Assembly: GCA_963744575.1 (NCBI GenBank)
Contig: CAVUUF010000012.1
Coordinates: forward strand, 1 to 64,000
Direction: 5' to 3'
DNA: 64,000 nt
Origin: Palsa-504 sp963744575
GTDB taxonomy: Bacteria > Actinomycetota > Actinomycetes > Streptosporangiales > Streptosporangiaceae
Shown: piece by piece, positions 39,901 to 47,960 of the stretch
How the letters are laid out: each line of letters starts with the position of its first letter
How positions within the stretch are numbered: position 1 is the first letter of the stretch
The notes under the pieces: generated by a model
Databases searched by the model: none
What the model saw: the letters and a program-made list of their open reading frames with translations, nothing else
Told to the model about the DNA's origin: nothing
Program-made: the position numbers and the translations under genes

Positions 39901-42187
39901 CGTCGGCTAGCTGGGCAGCTCGCCCGCAGCAGGCTGCGAGATGCAGGTACGAGGCGCGGTCTTGGGCGAGGCTTGCGTGAAGCCGGGCGTCAGCTCGACG
40001 GTAGGCGTCGGCACACGCGCGCGCTCGTGGCGTTTTCGCTGACGGCAGGGCAGCCAGCAGTGGTGAGCGGCTGGCGGCTAGGAGGAACTGCGGGTCGGTA
40101 AGGAGCGGATCGAGCCGGTCGGTCTCGGCGGCATGAGTGGCGAGGTTGGCCCGACTATATGGGTGGGCGAGGCTCCAGTCGGTACGGCCGTCTGCTAGAC
40201 GGGGTGTATGGCTGGTGAGAGCGTCCACGATGGCAGCATGGTCGGCAATTGGATCATCGCGTCTGGCGCGCAGATGCTCAGCGAGGGACTCATGATAGAG
40301 CCGGTACACGGAGCGGCGCCCATCCTCGCTTGTGGATTCCACGATGTAAAATCCGGCAGCTTCGATAAGCCAGTCTAGATCTGCGCTGGTGCAGGAAGTC
40401 CTGGTGAGAGCGCGGGTCAGCAGGGGCCATACGTCTTCCCAAGGCAGACCCGTGCCCTGGGCGTAGGCCAACGGTAGCAGCAGTTCGCGAGCCCGGTCGG
40501 CTAGCTCGCCAAGACGCCAGTCCAGATCAGCGCGCATGGCCTCGGTTGCGGCTTTGGGCAGGTTGTCCCGCCACTCGCGATCGGTCGGGTAGACAAGTTC
40601 GCCGCGCAGTGCCAGGCTCCGGCTGGTTATCAGCGCGACTAGGAACGAATTGCCTGCGGCCTCAGCGATCGCGGCCGCGACCGCATGGAGGTATGCATCG
40701 GGTTGACCTCTGTACGGCGATTCATCGGATAGGTGGATTAGGCAGGACCGGGCGTAGGCTGCCACGCTCGGAGCGTCGGCGTACGTGCTGGCGTCTAGAT
40801 CGACGCGCTGTATGGATTCGCCAAGGGTCGGTAGGAGGTTCCGGCGTGTACCTAGCAGCAGGCGGAGTCGAGTACGGGCCGCGCCGCGAATCAGCGGAGC
40901 AAGCGCTTGATCGACAACTGGGAATTCACCTCGGGCCTGGGCGCCGCGGGGCGCCACCGCCTCATCGAGGGCATCGACGATGAGGACAATGGGTTCACCG
41001 CGTCCGGCGAGCGATGCCAGCAGTCGGCCCGGGCTGGCTGTTTCGTCCACATCACACGCCTCGCACAGTCCTGCCATCAGCTCGTTTACCGTCATGCCTC
41101 GGGCGTGGATGAATCGTGTAATGGCACCTGGCGGCGGCAGGGTCTCCTCCGGCAGCGTGTGCAGGTGCGGCACCCGGCCGCGCAGCTTGCGGTCAGCCAG
41201 CACGTACAGCCGGGACAGCAACGCGGATTTCCCGGACCCTGGGTCACCGGTCACCACCATTGCCGTTGACCCAGCGGGGGACCCCAGCCAGCCGCAGACC
41301 TCCCGTAGGGCTCGATACCGCCCGGTAAAAAGCCACAGATCCTCTCCGGCGGTGGCGGTGTCCAAGCCCTGCGCCCGGGGCAACACGTGATCGCGCTGCT
41401 CAGCCCGACGGGTAGCGCGCACTCGATGCAGGGCCTGGGTACGCAGGTCCAGATCACGAAGCCACCGGTCCAGCCGCGGGTTAGGGAAGAACTCGGTGAT
41501 CCCATCACCTGCCAGGAACAGCCGGGCGTGCTGCCAGGGCGGCGTCGTGTCGTTGACGATGCTGACAAGGCCGTCCAAGGCTAGGAAGTCTGGCTCATGA
41601 CCACCACTGGCGCGGTGACCTACCGCGTCGGCAAGCGCCCGAGTAAAGGCACCAGCCTCGGCCTGCTCATTCGGTCTCGCCGCCACAACGATCCCAACCG
41701 ACGGCGAGACAGCAAGTCCTCGTAGCCGGGCGAGGAACTCAGCAGCACCGCTGGCCATCGCCGGTGCCGCCGCAGCGGCATAACAGGTATCGAGGATGAA
41801 CAGCAACCGCTGCACAAGCACCCGGCCGCTGAGCAGCTTGCCGGTCAGCTCTGCGGCGGGCATCGCTGTATAGGCTCTGTCCGCACTGGTGTCCGCCATC
41901 GGTAGTAGCAAATTGCCCTGTTCGAGGCTCCCGTGCCCGGTGTAATACACCACTACGATGTCATCGTCGCGCCGATCAGGGCTGATCAAGAACCGGCGCA
42001 GCCGGTCCTGGAATTCAGCCACGCTCAGGTTGACCCCGAAATCCGGCACCCGAATATATCCCAGCCCGGTGAACAATGCGGCCATCCGCTCGACCTCACC
42101 GCCCAGCTCTGGTCGGTCCTCAAACTCTGACTCTGGCAGGTAGACGGTGGTGGCTGCGCCAATAAACCACCTGGCTGGCTCACCCAT
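36968..42187 (-). CDS. Caspase-like / P-loop NTPase / WD40-repeat protein
   Basis: A 1739-residue cytoplasmic protein. Residues 5-230 are a caspase-like (C14) peptidase with catalytic His85 (YYTGHGS) and Cys135 (ILDTCYA). A STAND/NACHT-like NTPase follows, with Walker A GDPGSGKS (314-321) and Walker B VLIVDALDE (401-409), then a helical region to about 785. The rest is 20 WD40 repeats of 45 residues each, plus a degenerate last blade of about 50 residues, enough for three propellers. I start at the ATG overlapping the hydrolase stop; GTG at 42217 is possible. Expected mode: repeats sense a trigger, the NTPase oligomerises, the caspase cleaves targets. Confidence 0.88.
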   Translation of the reverse strand: MGEPARWFIGAATTVYLPESEFEDRPELGGEVERMAALFTGLGYIRVPDFGVNLSVAEFQDRLRRFLISPDRRDDDIVVVYYTGHGSLEQGNLLLPMADTSADRAYTAMPAAELTGKLLSGRVLVQRLLFILDTCYAAAAAPAMASGAAEFLARLRGLAVSPSVGIVVAARPNEQAEAGAFTRALADAVGHRASGGHEPDFLALDGLVSIVNDTTPPWQHARLFLAGDGITEFFPNPRLDRWLRDLDLRTQALHRVRATRRAEQRDHVLPRAQGLDTATAGEDLWLFTGRYRALREVCGWLGSPAGSTAMVVTGDPGSGKSALLSRLYVLADRKLRGRVPHLHTLPEETLPPPGAITRFIHARGMTVNELMAGLCEACDVDETASPGRLLASLAGRGEPIVLIVDALDEAVAPRGAQARGEFPVVDQALAPLIRGAARTRLRLLLGTRRNLLPTLGESIQRVDLDASTYADAPSVAAYARSCLIHLSDESPYRGQPDAYLHAVAAAIAEAAGNSFLVALITSRSLALRGELVYPTDREWRDNLPKAATEAMRADLDWRLGELADRARELLLPLAYAQGTGLPWEDVWPLLTRALTRTSCTSADLDWLIEAAGFYIVESTSEDGRRSVYRLYHESLAEHLRARRDDPIADHAAIVDALTSHTPRLADGRTDWSLAHPYSRANLATHAAETDRLDPLLTDPQFLLAASRSPLLAALPSAKTPRARACADAYRRADARLHASLAQDRASYLHLAACCGRAAQLADAISASDLSLTWTTNWASWRLQPPHRTFTGHADAVSAVAVGQLDGRTIVASGSSDKTVRVWDAATGALVGNSFTGHADAVSAVAVGQLDGRTIVASGSDDKTVRVWDAATGALVGNSYTGHADAVSAVAVGQLDGRTIVASGSSDKTVRVWDAATGALVGKPFTGHIDAVSAVAVGQLDGRTIVASGSDDRTVRVWDAATGALVGKPFTGHGGWVNAVAIGELDGRTVVISGSNDETVRLFDAVTGTRVGKPFTDHVGPVRSVAIGELDRRTVVISGSDDDTVRVWDAATGTPVGDPFTGHNDAVRSVAVGQLDGRTVVISGSNDWTVRVWDAATGEAPRDPFTGHTNWVYAVAIGQLDGRTVVISGSSDKTVRVWDAATGTPVGEPFTGHTDWVRSVAVGQLDGRTVVISGSSDKTVRVWDAATGTPVGEPFTGHTDWVRSVAVGQLDGRTVVASGSGDETVRVWDAATGTPVSKPFIGHTGPVSAVAIGQLDGRTIVASGGNDRTVLVWDAATGALIGKRFIGHTGPVSAVAVGQLDGRTIVASSSADETVRVWDAATGALVGKPCIGHTGPVSAVAIGQLDDRTVVASGSGDETVRVWDAATGALVGNPFTGHTDAVSAVAIGQLDGRTIVASGSDDWTVRVWDVATGALVGKPFTGHTDWVNAVAVGELDGRTTVASGSDDKTVRLWDAATGVPTGKPFTGHTGAVNAVAIGQLDGRTVVASGSGDKIVWVWDAATGIPVGDPFTDHTGAVYAVAMGKVAGRTVVVSGSGDKTVQVRKAATGVLVGKPFTGHTDEVYAVAIGQLDGHAVVASGSSDETVRVWDAATGIPVGKPCTGHTGPVYTVAIGQLDGRTIVASGSSDKTVRLWDAATGTPVGKPFTGHTDAVNAVAIGQLDGRTIVASGSSDETLRLWDAATGTPIGDLPLQYGKAEALPSQIDLASWVLGIVYTGPFQFAIATELGIVSLRMSMFSLRL
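37122..39823 (-). repeat. Twenty 135-base tandem coding repeats (WD40 blades)
   Basis: Each unit encodes 45 residues of the form FTGHxxxVxxVAxGQLDGRT then VVxSGSxDxTVRVWDAATG. Copies are extremely similar at DNA level: two adjacent units starting near 38543 and 38678 are identical over more than 130 bases, and units near 39480, 39615 and 39750 are almost identical. This points to recent unequal crossing-over or gene conversion. Antisense frames through the array are open because of the repeat and are not genes. Confidence 0.92.
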
Positions 42188-43070
42188 AGCCGCCAACCGG
42201 TCGTTCTCCCAGCGCACGAATGATTGCCACGCCGGTTTCTGAAGCTGTCAGGTACCGTGCCACCTTGTGCATGCGCGTCCCATTATCGATCTCCACATCG
42301 ATCACATCATCACCGAACGCCGGACGAAGGCGCTTGACTAGTGCGACGAAGTCGTCCCTGTCAGCAATATTGGCCCATGACTGGAGCTGCGGCGGCCATA
42401 GGGCACGCCAGGAACCATTCAGTTGTTGTGGCGCAGGCCGCAGCCGGTCAAAAATAACGTTTCGGATCCCCAGTGGGGACCCGAGTGTGACCAGGCTCCG
42501 CGCGTTCCAGTCCGGATGCGCGCACAGTGCTTCGTACGCCACCACTGATCCCAGGGAATGCGCCACCACAACTTCGGTATCCGAATCTATCGCATCACAA
42601 AACCGCTTCTGGATTTCGTCACGCAGCTTGGGCCTGGTGAAGTAGGCGCGAACCTGCTGCAGCCAGAAAATCAGCAGGCGTTCGGTGGTCCCGGCCAGGA
42701 ATCGCGAACTACCCAGCGCCGCCAATGCCGCCTGAATCGTCGCCCCTGGCCCGAGTGTCCGCGCGCCGGGCGGCACTACTCCCGGGTCAACCTTGGCCGC
42801 CTCGCGCCACCACGCCGCCAGCAACTCCGCCTCAGGCTCGTCGCTGACATCCTCTGGTTCCAGAAATGCGATATCATCATCGCCAAGGGTCCGGCCCGCC
42901 CTGCGGAACACATCGCCATAAAAAGCACAGCCGACATCCTCTGGGCGAAGCAGCCCGGTTCCGCCCGCGAGTTCAACACCATCCAGCAGCGCTGGCACCC
43001 AGTCGTCGGCCATGAGCCTCGGGCCAGAGTAAGTATTGTTAATGCCATGTACCGTGACCACACGTGTCAC
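42180..43070 (-). CDS. Serine alpha/beta-hydrolase paired with the caspase-WD40 protein
   Basis: A 296-residue alpha/beta-hydrolase. It begins VVTVHGINNTYSGPRL (HG oxyanion motif) and has the nucleophile elbow VVVAHSLGSVVAYEAL, an aspartate in NIADRDDFVALV and a histidine in NGTRMHKVARYL. GGGGGTGAG precedes the GTG start. Its stop overlaps the caspase gene start by 8 bases, so the two form an operon with the hydrolase first. Likely a lipase/esterase effector, or a substrate activated or silenced by the caspase; which one is inference. Confidence 0.8.
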   Translation of the reverse strand: MTRVVTVHGINNTYSGPRLMADDWVPALLDGVELAGGTGLLRPEDVGCAFYGDVFRRAGRTLGDDDIAFLEPEDVSDEPEAELLAAWWREAAKVDPGVVPPGARTLGPGATIQAALAALGSSRFLAGTTERLLIFWLQQVRAYFTRPKLRDEIQKRFCDAIDSDTEVVVAHSLGSVVAYEALCAHPDWNARSLVTLGSPLGIRNVIFDRLRPAPQQLNGSWRALWPPQLQSWANIADRDDFVALVKRLRPAFGDDVIDVEIDNGTRMHKVARYLTASETGVAIIRALGERPVGGYG

Positions 43071-43580
43071 AACTCACCCCCATAACAATTATCCTCGGTC
43101 GGCACGACCGCCGACATTGGCCGTGGTGCCGATTCTGATTACCTGGGAGAACGACTGTCAGTCGGTTCCAGCCAGCATAGGACAGCAGCCCAGCATCTGC
43201 GCTAGTGTGGCGTAGCATAAAGTTGTAGACGGGTGTTAACTGTGTACATCCTATGGTGGTCATGCGAGCTCAAATACAGTCGAGACCTGACCACGGCAGA
43301 GTGGATGCGAGAGGTTAGGGATCGGCGCATCCGCCCGCGAGCCGACAATCCTCTCTACGATGGTTGCATGATTCAACAGGCTGGGTGACATCCGTGTTGG
43401 TTCCTCTCCCGAGAAACTCCGGCGACATCGTCCTCTTGTAGACGGTAGCGCATACACCTTGATAGCGACTGCGTACCCTCCGCATATAAGCAGTATCCAT
43501 CGGTGCGGCGATGCGCGCTGCGGGTTCCGCGGACCACCCCTCCTGCCAGCGCGGATGCGCTCGCTGCGTTGCGCTTCCGT

Positions 43581-43631
43581 GATCCTGACCTCACCCCCAC
43601 CCCGAGGGGACCCGAGGGTGAGGTCAGGATC
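43581..43631. terminator. Perfect 16-base inverted repeat (stem-loop)
   Basis: GATCCTGACCTCACCC at 43581-43596 is the exact reverse complement of 43616-43631. The 19-base loop holds an inner CCCC-GA-GGGG stem. It may be a transcription terminator, an insulating hairpin at the element border, or a recombination or replication structure. A second hairpin of the same arm length lies at 51248. Confidence 0.6.
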
Positions 43632-43833
43632 CCTCCAGCTCCACTCCGCTTAGACAAGAGGAGGGGAAGGTCAATTCAAAATCACATGTGGTTCCCGCCG
43701 TACCCATGGCCGCGGAAGGTGCAAGCAAAACCGGTGACGGTGAGGGTGGAAGGTGCACAGGGCGCCGCGCTGGCGCGCGGCATTCACATCTGCCCGCCCG
43801 TGCCTGCCGGAGGCGGAATGTGCAAGCTTCGCG

Positions 43834-43874
43834 GGGGAAACCCGGGCAACCCCCCCAAAGCCCGGGGTTTCCCC
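43834..43874. terminator. Long GC-rich stem-loop
   Basis: GGGGAAACCCGGGC (43834-43847) pairs with GCCCGGGGTTTCCCC (43860-43874), with one bulged base and a 12-base loop. It lies about 250 bases before the Nudix gene. Terminator or regulatory hairpin; no T-tract follows. Confidence 0.45.
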
Positions 43875-44125
43875 GGTTTCCCCCACACCCCCTTCCGGCC
43901 CTTCCCCCCGCCCGGGGGCGCGCTGCGCGCGCCACAGGCGACTCCCATACCGCGCCGGCCCCGGTCATCACGGAAACCAGCAGCCGGGCCGCCGACACCC
44001 CGGCACCGCGCCGCCCCGGCCAGCGCGGAACCGCAGCAGCCCGGCCACCGCATCGGCATCCCGGCCGCTGCCTGCCCACGGCCGGCCGGTAACCCGGACA
44101 ACGCCGGGGCCGGTAGCCTCGCACT

Positions 44126-44686
44126 GTGACCCACGGCGAGGAACATGCACGCTGGACAATCCATGCCGACCGCGTCATCGACGAGAACCCGCACATCAAG
44201 CTGAGCATCGCATCGGTCGAGCTGCCCGGCGGCGTCACCTTCGACCAGTACGTCATCCGGCTGCCCCGGTGCGCGATGACCGTCGTGCTCGATGAGGCCG
44301 CTGAGCGGGTACTGCTGATCTGGCGGCACCGGTTCATCATCGACCGGTGGGTCTGGGAACTGCCCGGCGGCTACATCGACCCGGGGGAAGACGGCCCGGC
44401 CGCCGCCGCCCGCGAGGTGGAGGAAGAAACCGGGTACCGGCCCCGCGCCATCGAGCACGTCCTGACGTTCCAGCCGATGACCGGCACCGCCGACAGCGCC
44501 CACGAACTGTACCTCGCCCGCGGAGCCAACCAGGTCAGCGCACCCCTGGCTGATGAGACCGCCGCGGTCCGCTGGATGCCGCTGGCCGAGATTCCCGCCC
44601 TGATCGCCGACGGCTCTATCGTCGGCGCGGCCACCATCATCGGCGCCCAGCACGCCCTGCTGACAGCAGCCCAGCGCGTTCGCTGA
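44126..44686 (+). CDS. Nudix hydrolase
   Basis: A 186-residue pyrophosphohydrolase. The Nudix box G-x5-E-x7-REVEEETG spans residues 82-104 (GYIDPGED...REVEEETGY). It hydrolyses a nucleoside-diphosphate derivative. Nudix proteins are recurrent cargo of actinobacterial integrative elements; pSAM2 immunity factor Pif carries such a motif, so a role in transfer immunity or element control is possible. It overlaps the convergent regulator gene by 50 bases. Confidence 0.88.
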   Translation: MTHGEEHARWTIHADRVIDENPHIKLSIASVELPGGVTFDQYVIRLPRCAMTVVLDEAAERVLLIWRHRFIIDRWVWELPGGYIDPGEDGPAAAAREVEEETGYRPRAIEHVLTFQPMTGTADSAHELYLARGANQVSAPLADETAAVRWMPLAEIPALIADGSIVGAATIIGAQHALLTAAQRVR

Positions 44687-46016
44687 ACTCCCGCACCTCC
44701 GACGAGCTGCCGTACGGGGCGAGCCGGCGCCGCAGGTCCAGCACGTACCGGACCCCGCGCCGCGACCGCAGCCCGGCCGTGATCTCCGCGGCCTTCATGC
44801 CCACCGCAGCCGCCTCGGTGATCTCCTGCTGCTGGGCCAGCGCCGTCCCCAGCAGCGCCAGGTTGAACGCCCGGCCGCGCACGAACGCCTCGTTCATGTG
44901 CAGCGAGCGGCGCGCGAACCGCGCCGCCTGCGCCCCTTGGCCCAGGTCACGGAAGCACTGTGCCATCCGCGCCGCCAGGTACGCCTCATCGAAGTAAGCC
45001 AGCCAGGACGGCTCATCGCCCGGCGCGGCCTGCCCGAACGACCGCTCGGCCTCGGCCAGCGCCCGCGCGCAGGCCCGCGCGTCGTCACGGGCGGCGTGGC
45101 CGTGCGCCTCGGCCACGTAACATTCGGCCAGCAGCACTCCGGACCCGGCCTTGCGGGCCGCGGCCTGGGCCACCCGGGCCAGGTCCACCGCCTGACCGGG
45201 CCGGGCGACATAGACCGCCTGCTGGCTCATCGCGGCCAGGATCTCCGCGCCCAGCCCGTCATCGCCGGCCAGCCGGGACAGGCCCAGCGCCTGGATCAGG
45301 TACCGCTGCGCCAGCCCGTGCTGCTCCCCGTCATAGGCCATCCACCCCACCAGCTGCGCCAGTTCCGCGGCCACCGCCGCCAGCTCCCGCCCGGTGGTCT
45401 CGGTGAAGGTCGCCGCCGTCAGCAGCGGACCGACCTGCCGGTCCAGCAGCGCCACGACGGTGGCGCGGAGCTGCCCGCCGCCGAGCCGGTTATCCAGCTG
45501 CCGGTAGGTGCCGGTGATCTCCCGCAGCCCGTCGATCTCGGCCCGGCCGATCCGCCCCGGCCCCGGCCCGGCCCGGTCCGGGGCCGGCAGGGTCAGCCAC
45601 CGGATCCCCGCGCCCGCATAGGCGGCCACGCTGAACGCCGCCCCCGTGACGAACTGCCGGCGTTCGAGGTCCGCGCGCCACAACCCGGTAATGCCCGTTG
45701 CTCCTTCCGCCCAGGTCACCGGGAGGTCCAGCCCGATCCCGGCGCGCACCTCTCCGGCCCGCATGCCGATCTCGGCCGGGATGACGACCCGCCCGACCAG
45801 CCCCGAGATCACTTCGGCGATCAGATCGGGAACCGGGGCCCGCGGCTGCTCCCCGGCCAGCCAGCGCAGCACCGAGGTGTGGTCATAGCGCAGCCCGGCG
45901 AGGCCCCGCGCCCGGCCCAGCTCCACCACGTAGGCCGCGAGCCTGCGCCGGGAACAGCCGGCTTCGGCCATCAGCCCGGCGAGCTGGTCGTTGGGAGCCT
46001 TCGGCCTGCGGCCCAT
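44637..46016 (-). CDS. XRE/TPR-like transcriptional regulator of the element
   Basis: A 459-residue regulator. The N-terminal 80 residues resemble an HTH region (NDQLAGLMAEAGCSRRRLAA, DHTSVLRWLAGEQPRAPVP). The C-terminal two thirds are helical and TPR-like (LAQLVGWMAYDGEQHGLAQR, RYLIQALGLSRLAGDDGLG, CFRDLGQGAQAARFARRSLH). I start at MGRRPKAPND because GGAGGGAGG precedes it. Such regulators commonly sit beside Nudix genes in Streptomyces-type elements and probably respond to a small signal. Its target is not shown; the gene is divergent from the downstream small-protein operon. Confidence 0.75.
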   Translation of the reverse strand: MGRRPKAPNDQLAGLMAEAGCSRRRLAAYVVELGRARGLAGLRYDHTSVLRWLAGEQPRAPVPDLIAEVISGLVGRVVIPAEIGMRAGEVRAGIGLDLPVTWAEGATGITGLWRADLERRQFVTGAAFSVAAYAGAGIRWLTLPAPDRAGPGPGRIGRAEIDGLREITGTYRQLDNRLGGGQLRATVVALLDRQVGPLLTAATFTETTGRELAAVAAELAQLVGWMAYDGEQHGLAQRYLIQALGLSRLAGDDGLGAEILAAMSQQAVYVARPGQAVDLARVAQAAARKAGSGVLLAECYVAEAHGHAARDDARACARALAEAERSFGQAAPGDEPSWLAYFDEAYLAARMAQCFRDLGQGAQAARFARRSLHMNEAFVRGRAFNLALLGTALAQQQEITEAAAVGMKAAEITAGLRSRRGVRYVLDLRRRLAPYGSSSEVREFSERAGLLSAGRAGRR

Positions 46017-46183
46017 GCACCGACCTCCCTCCATGCTCACCTGACGCCAGTGTGGCACGGCATCACATGCACAGCCCCGCTTCGCGTCGTGCACACACCA
46101 GGCGCACACACCCGCCTGCCGCGCACACCTTCACCGTGCCCCGCTGAACAGGGTTGACTACCAGCCGACCCCGGGAGGGCCTG

Positions 46184-46525
46184 ATGACACCAGCCGATCC
46201 AGGCGCATGGGAACGCCTCGGCGCCCAGCTCCACGACGCCGCCCGCGCCGCCCGGCAAGTAGCAGACGGCAGGGAACCAGCCCCGCCCGCCGGCGACCAG
46301 AGGCACCGCGGCGTGTCCGGCGTGAACCAGGACCGCGCGCTGGAAGCGCTGCGCCTGGCCTGGGGCGATGCCTACGACATCAGCTTCGGCGACGGCAGGT
46401 GGACCGCCGTCAGCCGCGGCGCCGCACAACGAGCCGTCACCGGCGACACGCCGGATGCGCTGACCGTCAAGATCCGCGCCGACTGGGCACGCGCGGCCAT
46501 CCCGCCGCCCCGCACGGGACGATGA
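46184..46525 (+). CDS. Hypothetical protein of the element
   Basis: A 113-residue protein with no recognised domain; GGGAGGG precedes the ATG. The second half (ALRLAWGDAYDISFGDGRWT, DALTVKIRADWAR) looks like a small conserved protein seen near regulators in actinobacteria. It is followed one base later by the HATPase gene and belongs to the same operon. Confidence 0.65.
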   Translation: MTPADPGAWERLGAQLHDAARAARQVADGREPAPPAGDQRHRGVSGVNQDRALEALRLAWGDAYDISFGDGRWTAVSRGAAQRAVTGDTPDALTVKIRADWARAAIPPPRTGR

Positions 46526-46526
46526 C

Positions 46527-46937
46527 GTGAGCAGGGCAGCGGCCGCAACCGCGACCTGGTACCAGCGGACTTTCCGCGGCCGGCCCGACCAGGTGGCCCG
46601 GATCCGCCGCGAGATCGCCGCGCACCTGGACGGCTGCCCCGCTGTCGATGACGTGGTCCTGGCCGCCAGCGAGCTGGCGGCCAACGCCGTGACCCACTCG
46701 GCGAGCCAGGGCGAGTTCTTCACCGTCCGCTGCCAGGTGTATCCCGATTACGTGTGGGTCGAGGTCGAAGACCTCGGCGGCCCCTGGCACTGCAAGCCTC
46801 CCGACGGCCGCCCCCACGGCCTGGACATCATCGGCGCCCTGGCCGGCCCGGACAACTGGGGAACCGAGACCACCAGCGACGGAGACCGCATCGTCTGGGC
46901 CCGCCTCGACCTGCCTCAGCAAGGACCGGACACGTGA
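46527..46937 (+). CDS. HATPase-domain ATP-binding protein (RsbW/anti-sigma-like)
   Basis: A 136-residue GHKL ATPase domain alone, as in anti-sigma-factor kinases. The N-box is VVLAASELAANAVTHSAS, the G1 region VEDLGGPW, and GLDIIGALAGPDNWGTE follows. It could phosphorylate an anti-anti-sigma factor or bind a regulator of the element. No partner STAS gene is visible in the window. Confidence 0.85.
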   Translation: MSRAAAATATWYQRTFRGRPDQVARIRREIAAHLDGCPAVDDVVLAASELAANAVTHSASQGEFFTVRCQVYPDYVWVEVEDLGGPWHCKPPDGRPHGLDIIGALAGPDNWGTETTSDGDRIVWARLDLPQQGPDT

Positions 46938-47353
46938 AGCGCAGCCCGGAACCCGCCTGCCTGACCTGCCAGATGCCAGGCCCGCCCCCCGAGCAGACCT
47001 GCACCTTGGGACACGACCACCGCGTGGGCACCTCGGCGGGCTGCCCGGCCTGCGGCCGGCTCACCGCCGCCTGCGCCCGCCGCCCGTGCTCGACGATGCG
47101 CAAACGGCACCGCAAGGAGAACCCGGACATGACACCCGCCGACGAGCTGACCGCCCGCGTCTTCCGCGCCCTCTACCAGGGCTACGACCTGCGCACCCTC
47201 GGCGTCGTCCACATCGTCACGCCGAAGGGAACCCCGGTGTTCATTGGCGATTCCCTCGGCCGGATCGCCCGCCAGCTCAGCGAGAACCCCGGCCCGGACC
47301 CGGCCCGGATGCCGTCCCCGGCACCCCGGCACGATGCCGCCGGCTCCGGCTGA
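46934..47353 (+). CDS. Hypothetical element protein with Cys-rich N-terminus
   Basis: Translated from a GTG overlapping the HATPase stop (GTGA), it gives 139 residues. The first 60 contain paired cysteines and histidines (CLTCQMP, CTLGHDH, CPACGRLTAACARRPC) that may bind zinc. The rest (LYQGYDLRTLGVVHIVTPKG, SLGRIARQLSENPG) looks like a conserved small protein. An internal ATG at 47130 with AAGGAG 11 bases upstream could give the second half alone. Confidence 0.6.
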   Translation: MKRSPEPACLTCQMPGPPPEQTCTLGHDHRVGTSAGCPACGRLTAACARRPCSTMRKRHRKENPDMTPADELTARVFRALYQGYDLRTLGVVHIVTPKGTPVFIGDSLGRIARQLSENPGPDPARMPSPAPRHDAAGSG

Positions 47354-47642
47354 CCCCGGCCACGCCATGCCCGCGCCCGCCAGCCCGGCCGACAGCGCCG
47401 TTGCCATCGCGGCGCTGCTGGCCCGGCACGGCCTGACCCGCGTCTATGTCGCGGCCTATTCCGTCATCGCCGTCATCTCCGTCAGCGACGGCCTGACCGC
47501 GTGGACCGACGGCCGCCGCCTGTGGTGGATCGCCGGCGGCCAGCCGTGCACCTGGCCCGCCGCCGACCCCGAAGGCGCCGCCGCCCGCCTGGCCGCCCTC
47601 GCCGCCCCGCCCGGCGATGACGTCCCGCCGCATCGGCACTGA
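47334..47642 (+). CDS. Hypothetical element protein
   Basis: A 102-residue protein with a hydrophobic central part (VYVAAYSVIAVISVSDGLTA, TDGRRLWWIAGGQP). It overlaps the previous gene by 20 bases. ATG at 47367 is an alternative start. No function recognised; position and base usage support it being a real gene of the operon. Confidence 0.55.
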   Translation: MPPAPADPGHAMPAPASPADSAVAIAALLARHGLTRVYVAAYSVIAVISVSDGLTAWTDGRRLWWIAGGQPCTWPAADPEGAAARLAALAAPPGDDVPPHRH

Positions 47643-47960
47643 CCCGGGCACCGGCCGCACGGGTTCCGTCCCGCTCCCCAGGTGACCGCCGCAGGCCACC
47701 GGGATACCCGATATGCCGAACGGGCCCGGTGCCTGCCGCGCGTAAGCAGCCTCGCCCGCCCGCGGCCGGCCGGATCACCTGGTCACGCCCTCCAGACCCC
47801 GCCACCCAACGTGGTTACGAAACGTAATCATGACGATGCGCTTACGATCATGGGGCGCTCTCGCCTGCCACCGAACTCCGGCGGAACAATCATCACATCT
47901 CGTGCATCAATGAGCACGCGGGGCTGCCGGGGCCTCCTGTTACCTGCGGGGAAGGCTGCC
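47643..47960. promoter_or_regulatory. Regulatory gap before the transfer genes
   Basis: About 320 bases without a gene. It holds the dyad TTACG-AAA-CGTAA (47815-47827), flanked by GTAATCATGA and TTACGATCATG half-sites to 47852. This is a plausible operator/promoter zone for the transfer operon, and the element's own regulator is a candidate binder. Confidence 0.45.

Larger units (their letters stand above)
43071..44125. other. Intergenic region at the left end of the mobile element
   Basis: About 1 kb without a supported gene. The first 500 bases are low-GC and should contain the promoter of the hydrolase/caspase operon. From 43580 composition turns very GC-rich and contains two long stem-loops. 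Long open frames here (e.g. plus strand 43503-44129) have proline/arginine-rich noise and no family resemblance. Confidence 0.45.

Noticed and set aside
36968..43070. CRISPR-guided caspase (Craspase/gRAMP) system
   Set aside because: There is a caspase-like domain but no effector nuclease, no repeat array and no TPR-CHAT architecture.
43503..44129. 208-codon plus-strand frame before the Nudix gene
   Set aside because: Arg/Pro-rich noise spanning two large hairpins, with no homology-like segments or ribosome site.
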